A stretch of 8,306 bases of DNA, from positions 1 to 8,306 of the forward strand of contig JAQVDG010000075.1 of the NCBI GenBank assembly GCA_028698395.1, written 5' to 3'. Under the pieces are notes generated by a model. The model was not told the origin of the DNA. It saw only the letters and a program-made list of their open reading frames with translations, and did no database searches. Below are positions 1 through 7,370 of the stretch, piece after piece. The stretch is from Weeksellaceae bacterium (GTDB lineage: Bacteria; Bacteroidota; Bacteroidia; Flavobacteriales; Weeksellaceae). The stretch's first letter is position 1; the number at the start of each line of letters is the position of its first letter. The position numbers were made by a program, and so were the translations under genes.

Positions 1-114
1 GAAGACGCTACTGCGCAACAATTACAAGAATACATCATTCAAAAATCCATCGCAGAAAACTCTCCGTCCAATGCTGCTTTATTAAAATTACAAGTGGACA
101 TTCAAGGAAACTGA
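1..114 (+). CDS. 3' end of an unidentified gene (partial)
   Basis: Frame 1 is open from the first base to a TGA at 112-114 and gives the last 37 residues of a protein whose start lies outside the window. The visible tail is hydrophilic and probably helical, with several Gln, Glu and Lys residues, and ends in LLKLQVDIQGN. It contains no motif I recognise and no membrane segment. The codon choice (caa, aaa, tta, gaa) resembles that of the neighbours, which supports a real gene end. The 115 bases that follow are AT-rich, and I see only a weak four-base GCAT/ATGC dyad near 119-136 and no convincing terminator. The function cannot be assigned. Confidence 0.55.
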   Translation, partial: EDATAQQLQEYIIQKSIAENSPSNAALLKLQVDIQGN

Positions 115-229
115 TAATCGCATAAAAAAGGATGCTATATTTCTCAAATTTCATCGTTTTATGAATTTAATTTTTAAAAATTACGTTTAGTTAAATAATT
201 TATCTTAATTTCACTCAAAATTTATTTCA

Positions 230-634
230 ATGAAAAAATATTTTATACTTTCTATTGCTGTTTTAGGTCTTACAGGGTGTAAAAACACCTTGCAAGAGAA
301 TTGGAATTACTTTCCGGACACTGTTGAGTTAAGTAGCTACAACCATTTACAATTTGTAAAAGTAAAAAAAGGAAATACCGTTCAGGTAAACATGGAAGAA
401 AACCCTTCTACGGGTTACTTTTGGTCGGTTGCCTCTGAAAATGATTGTTCAGTTACTGTCGATGGTGAGAAATTCACTCAGAATCAATCAGCAGAAGGAA
501 TGGTTGGTGTTCCGGGAGTCAGAACATTTGATTTAACCGGCGTAGAATCCGGGAGTTGTTTGGTAGAGTTCAAACAAGAAAAAGCAGGAGAAGAACCTTT
601 AGTTAAAAAAGGAATCTACTTTATTGTAGAATAA
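230..634 (+). CDS. Chagasin-like (protease inhibitor I42 family) lipoprotein
   Basis: This 134-residue protein starts with a lipoprotein signal peptide: Lys-Lys, a hydrophobic core, then the lipobox LTGC with lipidated Cys17. The mature part resembles the chagasin/I42 family of cysteine-protease inhibitors, which are small immunoglobulin-like beta folds. The signature loop NPSTGYFW is at residues 58-65 (family pattern NPTTGYxW). A second loop, GMVGVPGVRTF at 90-100, matches the family's Gly-rich loop. The third contact loop, usually RPW, is not evident: the equivalent stretch near 114-122 reads KQEKAGEEP. Cys73 and Cys110 could form a disulfide. The likely role is an envelope-anchored inhibitor of papain-like proteases, but inhibition is inferred from the family. 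A TACGTTTA stretch at 182-189 is a near match to a Bacteroidota -7 box. The gene ends before a strong hairpin shared with the convergent gene. Confidence 0.8.
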   Translation: MKKYFILSIAVLGLTGCKNTLQENWNYFPDTVELSSYNHLQFVKVKKGNTVQVNMEENPSTGYFWSVASENDCSVTVDGEKFTQNQSAEGMVGVPGVRTFDLTGVESGSCLVEFKQEKAGEEPLVKKGIYFIVE

Positions 635-657
635 ATTTTAAGATAAATTCATAAAAG

Positions 658-710
658 AAAACCAACAAACAGAAAGGGTGAAATTTACTTTTTCTGTTTA
701 TTGGTTTTTT
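658..710. terminator. Bidirectional intrinsic terminator between convergent genes
   Basis: The left arm at about 658-675 (AAAACCAACAAACAGAAA) pairs with the right arm at about 690-707 over roughly 18 positions with one C/A mismatch, around a short loop. The plus strand ends in a T run (705-710) and the minus strand also runs into T-rich sequence past 658. The hairpin lies between the stop of the chagasin-like gene (634) and the stop of the minus-strand thioredoxin-like gene (716), so it can end transcripts from both sides. Confidence 0.85.
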
Positions 711-715
711 GTATT

Positions 716-1240
716 TTATTCTGAATACTTGCCTGTAAGAATGGCTAAAATTGTTTCTTCTAAACTTCCGGAAGAAGGAGATTCTACAATTCTCCCTATT
801 TCTTTTCCGCCTTTATAAATCAAAATAGTCGGAACTTGTTCAATGTTTTTTCCTCTTTCTTCGCTGTAAAAACTTCGTTTATTTTCATTTACCGCATAAG
901 TAAGCATCCTTTCTTTGGGAAACTTTGTTTCATCTAAAATTTTCACCAAACGAGGATAATATACTTTGGAACTGTCATTCCAAGTTCCCATAAAAACTTC
1001 AATCCGGCACCGTTTTATTTTGGATTTTATCTGTTTCAATACAGCCGGAGACGGTTGATAAGCATCGTATTCCGCTTGGTACCAATCTTTAAAAGGCGGT
1101 TTTAAAAAGGCTTCCCGACTGACTCCACCCAATAACATTTTATCGCCACTTTTTAAATTGACAACCCGATTAAAAATATACGGACCTTCACAACCGAATA
1201 AAAAAACAGTCAAAAATGTAAAAATTAAAACTTTTTTCAT
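716..1240 (-). CDS. Thioredoxin-fold lipoprotein lacking the CXXC cysteines
   Basis: This 174-residue protein has a lipoprotein signal peptide ending in LFGC (Cys17), so it is probably anchored in the envelope. The second half has thioredoxin-fold landmarks: strand IEVFMGTW at 80-87, the position of the active-site loop at 87-92, and a cis-Pro motif VPT at 136-138 followed by a strand and turn (ILIYKGGKEIGRI). In Bacteroidota relatives as I know them the loop reads like GTWCxDS. Here it is GTWNDSSK (85-92), so both the first Cys and any resolving Cys are absent. Redox activity is therefore unlikely, and a binding or structural role is more plausible. Residues 20-75 match no domain I know. The gene follows the META-domain gene with a 32-base gap on the same strand, so the two are probably co-transcribed. 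The stop codon sits next to the shared terminator. Confidence 0.75.
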   Translation of the reverse strand: MKKVLIFTFLTVFLFGCEGPYIFNRVVNLKSGDKMLLGGVSREAFLKPPFKDWYQAEYDAYQPSPAVLKQIKSKIKRCRIEVFMGTWNDSSKVYYPRLVKILDETKFPKERMLTYAVNENKRSFYSEERGKNIEQVPTILIYKGGKEIGRIVESPSSGSLEETILAILTGKYSE

Positions 1241-1272
1241 TTTTCTTTTTTAGGATAACAAATATATAAATT

Positions 1273-1740
1273 TTACTCTTCGATTTCTTTGATAAATGAC
1301 AAAGTAACAATATCACCTGTCAGCAGTATCAAACGGTTTTCATCTTGACTCACTGTAAATTGATTAACGGTTTGTAGCGCATTCAAAAATGCTTTTTCGT
1401 CCACACCTTCACAAAACATACGAGTCGAACGGAAATGTTCCGTTTCAAACGAAATAAAGCTTCCCTCCCATTTATAAGCACCGGCTATATTATTGCAACC
1501 GTTATTACCTGCAACTTTCGTGTCATCCACAAAGTTTAAATACGGTTTTTGGATTTTGTACAAATCTTTCACTGTTTTTCCATGAACGGACGACATATAT
1601 TCCAAAATCCACTTTCCGACTAATTTATTTTTTGATTTTATTTCCGTAATTTCTTCGGTTGAAGAATCAGTTGAAGTGATTTTATTCGTTGAACAAGAAG
1701 CAAAAACCAAAATACAACAGAGTAAATTAAAATATTTCAT
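1273..1740 (-). CDS. META/HslJ-domain (DUF306) lipoprotein
   Basis: This 155-residue protein has a signal peptide ending in the lipobox FASC (Cys16), then a Ser/Thr/Glu-rich linker to about residue 38. The META domain follows: KLVGKWILEYM at 39-49, PYLNF at 66-70, the hallmark GNNGCNNIAGAY at 78-89, and the STRMFCEG segment at 105-112. The last matches the family's (T/S)xMxC motif and is followed by an acidic residue and a helix with Phe/Leu. Cys82 and Cys110 are the two conserved cysteines and may form a disulfide. META proteins such as E. coli HslJ are envelope proteins of poorly defined function; HslJ has been linked to novobiocin tolerance. This is the first gene of a minus-strand pair, divergent from dnaN. 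A TAATTTCG stretch (minus strand, 1770-1763) is a possible -7 box. Confidence 0.85.
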   Translation of the reverse strand: MKYFNLLCCILVFASCSTNKITSTDSSTEEITEIKSKNKLVGKWILEYMSSVHGKTVKDLYKIQKPYLNFVDDTKVAGNNGCNNIAGAYKWEGSFISFETEHFRSTRMFCEGVDEKAFLNALQTVNQFTVSQDENRLILLTGDIVTLSFIKEIEE

Positions 1741-1886
1741 CCTATTTAGTTTAAAACGATTACGAAATTAACAAAATCAATACCAAGAAAACTGTTTTTT
1801 CAGAAACATTTTAAATTTATAAAATCATATCATCAAGTTTTTATTACATTTCTGTTTTTAAATTATTCCAAATCATTCAAAAGGGT

Positions 1887-1894
1887 TACTTTTG
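1887..1894 (+). promoter_or_regulatory. Candidate -7 box of the dnaN promoter
   Basis: TACTTTTG matches the Bacteroidota primary sigma factor -7 consensus TAnnTTTG exactly. It lies 29 bases before the dnaN start, which predicts a 5' leader of roughly 20-25 bases. I see no clear TTG-type -33 element at the usual distance, so the call rests on the -7 box and its position. The rest of the 1741-1923 intergenic region is AT-rich and holds nothing else I can support. Confidence 0.5.
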
Positions 1895-1923
1895 TTTTCT
1901 GAATTAAAAAACATTTAAAAATC

Positions 1924-3042
1924 ATGAAATTTATAGTGTCCAGCAACAGTTTAGCGAAAAATGCCGGTCTTATCAGCGGAGTTATCAGCAGTAATAACAC
2001 TTTACCAATTTTGGATAATTTTTTATTTGAATTAATTGATAATCAACTAAAAATCACCGGTTCTGACTTAGAAACTACTATTTCGACTGTTTTAGAGGTT
2101 GAATCCTCCGAAAACATTCGAATTGCAGTTCCTTCCAAAATCTTATTGGATACCTTAAAAACTTTTCCTGAACAACCTTTGACTTTTTTATTAAAAGAAG
2201 ATAATTTATTAGAAATCATCTCAGAACAAGGAAATTACCAAATTGCCATTGAAAATGCAGATGATTTTCCGCAAGTTCCTCCGATGGAAGATTTGAATTC
2301 AATCAGCTTCGAAGCCGACATCCTTTCAGAGGCTATTTCCAGAACGCTTTTTGCTACCGGAAATGATGAATTGCGTCCGGTAATGACCGGAGTTTTGTTT
2401 CAGACAAATCCTGCCGGATTCCATTTTGTTGCGACGGATGCACACCGTTTGGTGAAATACACACGAAAAGATTTAACCACAGCTGAAGGAATGGAATACA
2501 TCATGCCGAAAAAACCTTTAAATCTTTTGAAAAATATTATTGGAGGAAGTTCTGACGAAATTGTTATTGATTATAATAAAACCAATACACGTTTTTCTTT
2601 CAATAACATCGTGCTTACTTGTCGTTTAATCGAAGGAAAATACCCAAATTATGAAGCGGTTATTCCAAAAGAAAACCCAAATGTTTTAACGATTAACCGG
2701 AATTTATTTCTAAATTCACTTCGACGGGCTTCACTTTTTTCTAATAAAACGACCAATCAAATCCGTTTAAAATTATCCGGAAGTTCACTAACCATCCATG
2801 CCGAAGATCATGATTTTGCCAGCAAAGCAGAAGAATGGCTACCTTGCGACTATAACGGCGTTGATATGCAAATCGGATTTAATTCTAAATTTTTAATTGA
2901 AATTTTAAACAATTTACAATCAGAAGATATTACCTTAGAAATGTCCGAGCCAAGTCGAGCCGGAATCATCCGCCCAATAGATGGATTAAGCGAAGGTGAA
3001 AACATTTTGATGCTGGTTATGCCGGTCATGTTAAATATTTAA
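1924..3042 (+). CDS. dnaN: DNA polymerase III beta subunit (sliding clamp)
   Basis: DnaN forms the ring-shaped dimer that holds DNA polymerase III on DNA and is the docking platform for many replication and repair proteins. The 372-residue length is normal. Family landmarks run through all three clamp domains (roughly 1-122, 123-250, 251-372): NTLPILDN at 25-32, RPVMTGVLF at 151-159, ATDAHRLV at 170-177, GKYPNYEAVIP at 238-248, and the C-terminal LVMPVML at 364-370, which corresponds to the VVMPMRL end of the E. coli protein and forms part of the peptide-binding pocket. The ATG is preceded by A-rich sequence and a good -7 box, and MKFIVSS is the usual N-terminus. dnaN is not next to dnaA or an origin here. 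pheT follows after 30 bases, so the two are probably co-transcribed. Confidence 0.97.
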   Translation: MKFIVSSNSLAKNAGLISGVISSNNTLPILDNFLFELIDNQLKITGSDLETTISTVLEVESSENIRIAVPSKILLDTLKTFPEQPLTFLLKEDNLLEIISEQGNYQIAIENADDFPQVPPMEDLNSISFEADILSEAISRTLFATGNDELRPVMTGVLFQTNPAGFHFVATDAHRLVKYTRKDLTTAEGMEYIMPKKPLNLLKNIIGGSSDEIVIDYNKTNTRFSFNNIVLTCRLIEGKYPNYEAVIPKENPNVLTINRNLFLNSLRRASLFSNKTTNQIRLKLSGSSLTIHAEDHDFASKAEEWLPCDYNGVDMQIGFNSKFLIEILNNLQSEDITLEMSEPSRAGIIRPIDGLSEGENILMLVMPVMLNI

Positions 3043-3072
3043 AAATCATTCAAAAAAAAGAAAATTTCATAA

Positions 3073-5508
3073 ATGAAACTATCATATAACTGGCTTTCCA
3101 CTTATCTGAACACGGATTTGGATATTCATAAAATCAGTGAAATATTAACCAATATCGGATTAGAAGTAGAAGGAATCAGTGCAACCGGTTCTCAAAAAAG
3201 TTCTTTAGAAGGCGTTACAGTCGGAAAAGTTCTAACACTTCAAAAGCATCCAAACGCAGATAAATTAAAAGTTGCTACCGTTGATATAGGTGAAAATACA
3301 GTTTTACAAATCGTATGCGGTGCGCCCAATATTGAAGAAGCTCAGAAAGTTGCCGTTGCAACCGTAGGAAGCGTTTTAACTTCGCCTGACGGAAAAGAAT
3401 GGAAAATCAAAGAGGCAAAATTACGAGGCGTTGAATCTTTTGGGATGATTTGTTCCGAAGCCGAATTGGGAATCAGTGAAAACCATGATGGAATCTGGCT
3501 ATTGGAACCTTCTATAAAAGTAGGAACACCTTTGAAGGAACTTATTAAAAAACAAGATTCCGATTATTTAATTGAAATCGGATTGACACCCAACCGAACC
3601 GATGCCATGAGCCATTACGGCGTTGCACGTGATTTAAATGCAGCTTTAATTAATTTAAATTTAAAAGCAACTTTTCAAAGTTTGACTGTTGATGAGTTTG
3701 ATAAAATTGAATTAAAAGGAGAATCGCCTGTTTCGGTTGAAATAAAAAATTCGGAATCAGCACCTCGCTACGCCGGTTTGTACTTGGAAAATATTCAAAT
3801 CAAAGAATCACCGGAATGGTTGCAAAACTTCTTGAAAACCATTGGTTTGACACCGATTAATAATGTGGTGGACATTACCAACTATATTTTGCACGATTTA
3901 GGGCAACCTTTGCATGCTTTTGATGCAGAAAAAATTACTAATAAAAAAATCATAGTTCAAACTTCAAAAAAAGGAGATAAATTCAAAACTTTAGATGGAG
4001 TTGAACGAGAATTAAACGGAAGTGAATTAATGATTTCCGATAAAAACGGAGGTTTATGTATGGCAGGGATTTATGGTGGAATTGATTCCGGCGTAAATGA
4101 ACAAACGCAATCCATTTTTTTGGAAAGTGCTTATTTTGAACCAGTTTCAATTCGTAAATCAGCTAAATTTCATGGATTAAACACGGATTCTTCTTTTCGT
4201 TTTGAGCGTGGAACCGACCCCAATATGGTTATTCCGGCATTGAAAAAAGCCGCACTTTTATTAATCGAATATGCGAATGCAGAGATAAAAGGAAAGATTT
4301 TTGACTTCTATCCTATTCCAATTCAAGATGCTGTTATTTTGTTGCGTTATCACAAAATCGACCAATTATTGGGACAACGTTTGCACCGAGAAACCATAAA
4401 AAATATTTTGAACAGTCTGGATATTCAGATTTTATCCAAAACGGATGATTCCATTGAAGTTATCGTTCCTCCTTATCGTGCAGATGTTCAACGGGAAGTT
4501 GATTTGATAGAGGAAATTTTACGAATTTATGGATATAATAAGATTGAAAATCCTGAGAAAATCGCTTTTTCGGTAAATCTTAAATATGCGGATAAATCCC
4601 AAACGATTGAGAATTTTGCTGCACAAACTCTAATTTCTTTAGGCTTTTTTGAAGTCATGAACAATTCTGTGGGAAGTTTGCACTATCAAGATATTTTTAA
4701 TTTAAACAAAGAAAGCGGCGTTCAACTGCTCAATCCGTTGAGTTCGGATTTAATGCTGATGCGCCAATCGCTACTTCCGGGATTATTGGAAAATACGGAA
4801 TACAACATCAATCGAAAATCTTCAGCTATTCGGTTTTTTGAATTTGGAAAAATTTATAACCAATCAGAAAAATCCTACCATGAACAACAAAATTTGGCAT
4901 TGGTTTTATCCGGAAATAAAACGATTGACAATTGGAATAATTCCAAAGAAAAACTGAGTTTTTTCACTTTAAAAGGAATTGTTTTTAGTTTATTAAATCA
5001 ATTGGGGATTAATGATATAGACGAAAAACCTTGTACTAATTCTATTTTTTCAGAAGGATTACAATTGGAATTAAGTGGAAAGAATTTAGGGATTTTAGGT
5101 GAAGTTCATTCAAAAATACTGAAGAAAATGGACATTGACCAAAGTGTTTTTTATGCTGAATTGGATTGGGATTTTATTGTGAAAATCACCAAAGAACATC
5201 GCACTAAATTCAAGGAAATTTCCAAATTTCCATCAGTAAAAAGAGATTTGGCACTGTTGATTGATAAATCTGTTTCGTATGCTGATTTACATCAATCTGT
5301 AAAAAAATTAAATTTAAATTCTTTAAAATCCGTTCAGCTTTTTGATGTTTATGAAGGAGATAAATTACCGCAAGGAAAAAAATCTTATGCGATGAGTTTT
5401 ACTTTGCAAAATGAAGAAAAAACATTAAATGACAAGGAAATTGATGAAATTATGCAAAAATTAATTCGTAATTTTAAAGAAAATTTCCAAGCCGAGCTTC
5501 GTGGATAA
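3073..5508 (+). CDS. pheT: Phenylalanine--tRNA ligase beta subunit
   Basis: PheT is the large subunit of the cytoplasmic alpha2-beta2 enzyme that charges tRNA-Phe; the catalytic alpha chain (pheS) is not in this window. The 811-residue protein is complete. The N-terminal part starts MKLSYNWL, and the OB-fold tRNA-binding domain covers about 48-150 (HPNADKLKVATVDIG at 59-73, CGAPNI at 82-87). The B3/B4 editing region covers about 210-385, with NNVVDITNYI at 263-272, GQPLHAFDA at 277-285 and SSFRFERGTDP at 373-383. The B5 domain is at about 411-490 (PYRADVQREVDLIEEI at 467-482), then the catalytic-like core and a C-terminal ferredoxin-like anticodon-binding domain from about 716 (KFPSVKRDLALLID at 718-731). 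It lies 30 bases after dnaN and 29 bases before a META lipoprotein gene on the same strand. Separation of pheT from pheS is not unusual in this phylum. Confidence 0.97.
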   Translation: MKLSYNWLSTYLNTDLDIHKISEILTNIGLEVEGISATGSQKSSLEGVTVGKVLTLQKHPNADKLKVATVDIGENTVLQIVCGAPNIEEAQKVAVATVGSVLTSPDGKEWKIKEAKLRGVESFGMICSEAELGISENHDGIWLLEPSIKVGTPLKELIKKQDSDYLIEIGLTPNRTDAMSHYGVARDLNAALINLNLKATFQSLTVDEFDKIELKGESPVSVEIKNSESAPRYAGLYLENIQIKESPEWLQNFLKTIGLTPINNVVDITNYILHDLGQPLHAFDAEKITNKKIIVQTSKKGDKFKTLDGVERELNGSELMISDKNGGLCMAGIYGGIDSGVNEQTQSIFLESAYFEPVSIRKSAKFHGLNTDSSFRFERGTDPNMVIPALKKAALLLIEYANAEIKGKIFDFYPIPIQDAVILLRYHKIDQLLGQRLHRETIKNILNSLDIQILSKTDDSIEVIVPPYRADVQREVDLIEEILRIYGYNKIENPEKIAFSVNLKYADKSQTIENFAAQTLISLGFFEVMNNSVGSLHYQDIFNLNKESGVQLLNPLSSDLMLMRQSLLPGLLENTEYNINRKSSAIRFFEFGKIYNQSEKSYHEQQNLALVLSGNKTIDNWNNSKEKLSFFTLKGIVFSLLNQLGINDIDEKPCTNSIFSEGLQLELSGKNLGILGEVHSKILKKMDIDQSVFYAELDWDFIVKITKEHRTKFKEISKFPSVKRDLALLIDKSVSYADLHQSVKKLNLNSLKSVQLFDVYEGDKLPQGKKSYAMSFTLQNEEKTLNDKEIDEIMQKLIRNFKENFQAELRG

Positions 5509-5537
5509 TAAAATAATTGACTTAAAATGATTGGATT

Positions 5538-5954
5538 ATGAAAAAAATAGTGTTTTTATTTGTATTGGGATTTATAGTAAGTTGCCAACTTCCAAGTTCA
5601 CTCAACGGAAAAAAATCTAATCAGGATTTATTATACAAAACATGGATTTTACAAGACGAAAACGGCGATGTACTCAGTTACAACGGTCAGGCTATTAATT
5701 TGCAGTTTATGAAAGAAAGCGAAATACGTGCATCCGGGTTTTCGGGTTGTAATCGTTATTTTTCAACTGTTAATTTAGATGAATCTTCCATTCGTTTTGA
5801 ACAAGTCGGAGCTACTCTAATGGCATGTCCCGAAATGGAAACCGAACAAATGTTTTTGGATTTATTACCGAAAATCGACCGTTATGAATTATACGGAAAT
5901 GAACTGACCTTGTACCAAGGGAAAATCGTTTTATTTCGGTTTGTTGCAAAATAA
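5538..5954 (+). CDS. Second META/HslJ-domain (DUF306) lipoprotein
   Basis: This 138-residue protein starts with a lipoprotein signal peptide ending in IVSC (Cys16). The META domain runs from about residue 31 to the end: YKTWILQ at 33-39, INLQF at 53-57, the hallmark ASGFSGCNRYFS at 65-76, and ATLMACPEMETEQMF at 92-106. Both conserved cysteines (Cys71, Cys97) are present, as is the C-terminal strand pattern (LTLYQG, VLFRF). It is closer to the family consensus than the META protein at 1273-1740, from which it is clearly diverged. The role is unknown; an envelope location is predicted from the lipobox. It follows pheT by 29 bases and may be read through from it, but its function is unrelated to translation. 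It converges on rmlA. Confidence 0.88.
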   Translation: MKKIVFLFVLGFIVSCQLPSSLNGKKSNQDLLYKTWILQDENGDVLSYNGQAINLQFMKESEIRASGFSGCNRYFSTVNLDESSIRFEQVGATLMACPEMETEQMFLDLLPKIDRYELYGNELTLYQGKIVLFRFVAK

Positions 5955-6005
5955 GAAAAACAGAACTGTTGCATCTTTTATAATAAAAAGAGCTTGAGTC
6001 CTTCC

Positions 6006-6030
6006 TACTTGAAGAATCTAAAGTCAAGTA
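6006..6030. repeat. Short inverted repeat between convergent genes, possible weak terminator
   Basis: TACTTGA at 6006-6012 and TCAAGTA at 6024-6030 are perfect 7-base complements around an 11-base loop, with a further TTC/GAA pairing outside a short bulge. It lies between the META gene stop (5954) and the rmlA stop (6049). No T run follows on either strand, so terminator function is uncertain. A smaller AACAG/CTGTT dyad near 5949-5960 is followed by T-rich sequence on the minus strand and is an alternative end for the rml transcript. Confidence 0.3.
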
Positions 6031-6048
6031 TAGAACTAAGATAATCTG

Positions 6049-6906
6049 CTAAACCAGCTTTCGTAAATAGTCGCCATAACCACTTTTCCCATATTTATCG
6101 GCTGATTTTAATAATTGCTCTTTATCAATAAAACCATAACGATAAGCAATTTCTTCAATACAACTGACTTTTACGCCTTGTCGAGTTTCAATAATCCGAA
6201 CAAATTCAGAAGCTTCATGCAAAGACTCGAAAGTTCCGGTATCTAACCAAGCCGTTCCTCTTCCCATGATACCTACTTCCAATTCGCCTCGTTCTAAATA
6301 AATTTTATTAATGTCAGTAATTTCTAATTCACCCCGTGCAGAAGGTTTTAAGTTTTTAGCAAATTCCACGACTTTGTTATCATAAAAATACAATCCGGGA
6401 ACCGCATAATTGGATTTCGGATGAATAGGTTTCTCTTCAATCGATAAGGCTTTTTTATTTTCATCAAATTCCACAACTCCATAACGCTCCGGATCGGAAA
6501 CTTGATACGCAAAAACACAACCTCCTTTTACATTGACTTTAGACTGCAAAAGTGGTGGTAAACCGGCTCCGTAAAAGATATTATCACCCAAAACCAATGC
6601 TACTGAATCTTCTCCAATAAAGTCTTCTCCAATGATAAAAGCTTGAGCCAAACCATCGGGAGAAGCTTGGATTTTATATTGAATTGTACATCCTATTTGA
6701 CTTCCGTCACCCAACAATCGTTGGAAAACTTCACTATCTTGCGGTGTAGTGATAATCAAGATTTCACGAATTCCAGCCAATAATAAAGTCGATAATGGAT
6801 AGTAAATCATGGGTTTATCGTAAACCGGCATTAATTGTTTGCTTACCGATATTGTTAACGGATAAAGTCTTGTTCCTGAGCCTCCTGCTAATATTATTCC
6901 TTTCAT
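6049..6906 (-). CDS. rmlA: Glucose-1-phosphate thymidylyltransferase
   Basis: RmlA (RfbA) joins dTTP and glucose-1-phosphate to make dTDP-glucose and pyrophosphate, the first step of dTDP-L-rhamnose and other dTDP-sugar synthesis in the cytoplasm. The 285-residue length fits the short RmlA form. Landmarks are the nucleotide-binding loop GGSGTRLYP (8-16), [16 protein letters not shown] (22-37) with the conserved Lys23, LGDNIFYG (106-113) with metal-binding Asp108, EEKP (157-160), [10 protein letters not shown] (167-176), and [11 protein letters not shown] (215-225) with the second conserved Asp222. All expected residues are present. It is the last visible gene of the minus-strand rml group, after rmlB and a four-helix-bundle gene. 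The 89-base gap upstream contains an array of 8-base repeats, so transcription from rmlB has to cross that array unless there is a separate promoter, which I cannot see. Confidence 0.97.
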   Translation of the reverse strand: MKGIILAGGSGTRLYPLTISVSKQLMPVYDKPMIYYPLSTLLLAGIREILIITTPQDSEVFQRLLGDGSQIGCTIQYKIQASPDGLAQAFIIGEDFIGEDSVALVLGDNIFYGAGLPPLLQSKVNVKGGCVFAYQVSDPERYGVVEFDENKKALSIEEKPIHPKSNYAVPGLYFYDNKVVEFAKNLKPSARGELEITDINKIYLERGELEVGIMGRGTAWLDTGTFESLHEASEFVRIIETRQGVKVSCIEEIAYRYGFIDKEQLLKSADKYGKSGYGDYLRKLV

Positions 6907-6928
6907 TTTTTTGGTTGTTTTATTTAAA

Positions 6929-6979
6929 GTTAGTGGGTTAGAAAGTTAGATGGTTAGAAAGTTATATGGTTGGTGAGTG
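6929..6979 (+). repeat. Degenerate 8-base tandem repeat array (left flank)
   Basis: Six consecutive octamers read GTTAGTGG, GTTAGAAA, GTTAGATG, GTTAGAAA, GTTATATG, GTTGGTGA, followed by a partial GTG. Read as 16-mers, 6937-6952 and 6953-6968 differ at one base. The array lies between the rmlA start and the stop of the four-helix-bundle gene. Its G-containing strand is the plus strand, opposite to the array at 7371-7433, so the two arrays are inverted relative to each other. Confidence 0.85.
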
Positions 6980-6995
6980 CGACTCTATATTTGTT

Positions 6996-7355
6996 TTATT
7001 TATCTTTTAAACTTCTAATTAATTTAGCTAACATACTTTTTATGAAATAAATTCTATTTTTTATTACATCATCCGATTTGGTGAAATTTAATCGAACTGC
7101 AATTTCTAATTGAGTATCCACTTCACTTAACGAACCTTGTGCAATATATAAAAATCGTATAAATTCTAAATTACTCTTTCTTCCTGCGCCTTCTGCAATA
7201 TTGGATGGAACAGAAATTGATGCCCTTCTGATTTGACTTATTAAGCCATAAATTTCTTCTTTTGGAAATGCAGAGGTTATTTTATAAATATCTTCAACAA
7301 GAACCATAGCCTCCTGCCATACTTTTAAATCTTTATGAGATACTATTTCTTTCAT
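6996..7355 (-). CDS. Four-helix-bundle protein, S23 / 23S rRNA intervening-sequence protein family
   Basis: This 119-residue protein shows the family signature: HKDLKVWQEAM at 7-17, FPKEEIYGL at 30-38, and SQIRRASISVPSNIAEG at 40-56 followed by GR at 58-59, then EFIRFLYIAQGSLSEVDTQLEIA at 64-86. It is predicted all-helical and soluble, with no signal peptide. Relatives are encoded inside intervening sequences of some 23S rRNA genes, and related four-helix proteins (Avd) act in diversity-generating retroelements; many stand-alone copies in Bacteroidota have no known job. Basic residues (Arg43, Arg44, Arg59, Lys60) could contact nucleic acid, but that is inference. No reverse transcriptase or template repeat is present, so this is not a visible retroelement. 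The gene is in the same direction as rmlB and rmlA, sits between them, and is enclosed by inverted octamer arrays. The start is the ATG that gives the usual spacing before the HKDLKVW motif. Confidence 0.9.
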   Translation of the reverse strand: MKEIVSHKDLKVWQEAMVLVEDIYKITSAFPKEEIYGLISQIRRASISVPSNIAEGAGRKSNLEFIRFLYIAQGSLSEVDTQLEIAVRLNFTKSDDVIKNRIYFIKSMLAKLIRSLKDK

Positions 7356-7370
7356 CCTATTAATTACTTA

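Noticed and set aside
1741..1923. Replication origin next to dnaN
   Set aside because: No DnaA-box cluster (TTATCCACA-like) is visible and dnaA is not adjacent; the region looks like a plain divergent promoter region.
5812..6027. Minus-strand open frame of 71 residues overlapping the META gene end
   Set aside because: It lies antisense to the conserved ATLMACPEM region of the META gene, has no recognisable motif, and runs into the intergenic dyad. It is a shadow frame.
6996..7355. Diversity-generating retroelement with an Avd-like accessory protein
   Set aside because: No reverse transcriptase, no template/variable repeat pair and no target gene are visible, and the sequence fits the S23/IVP family better than Avd.
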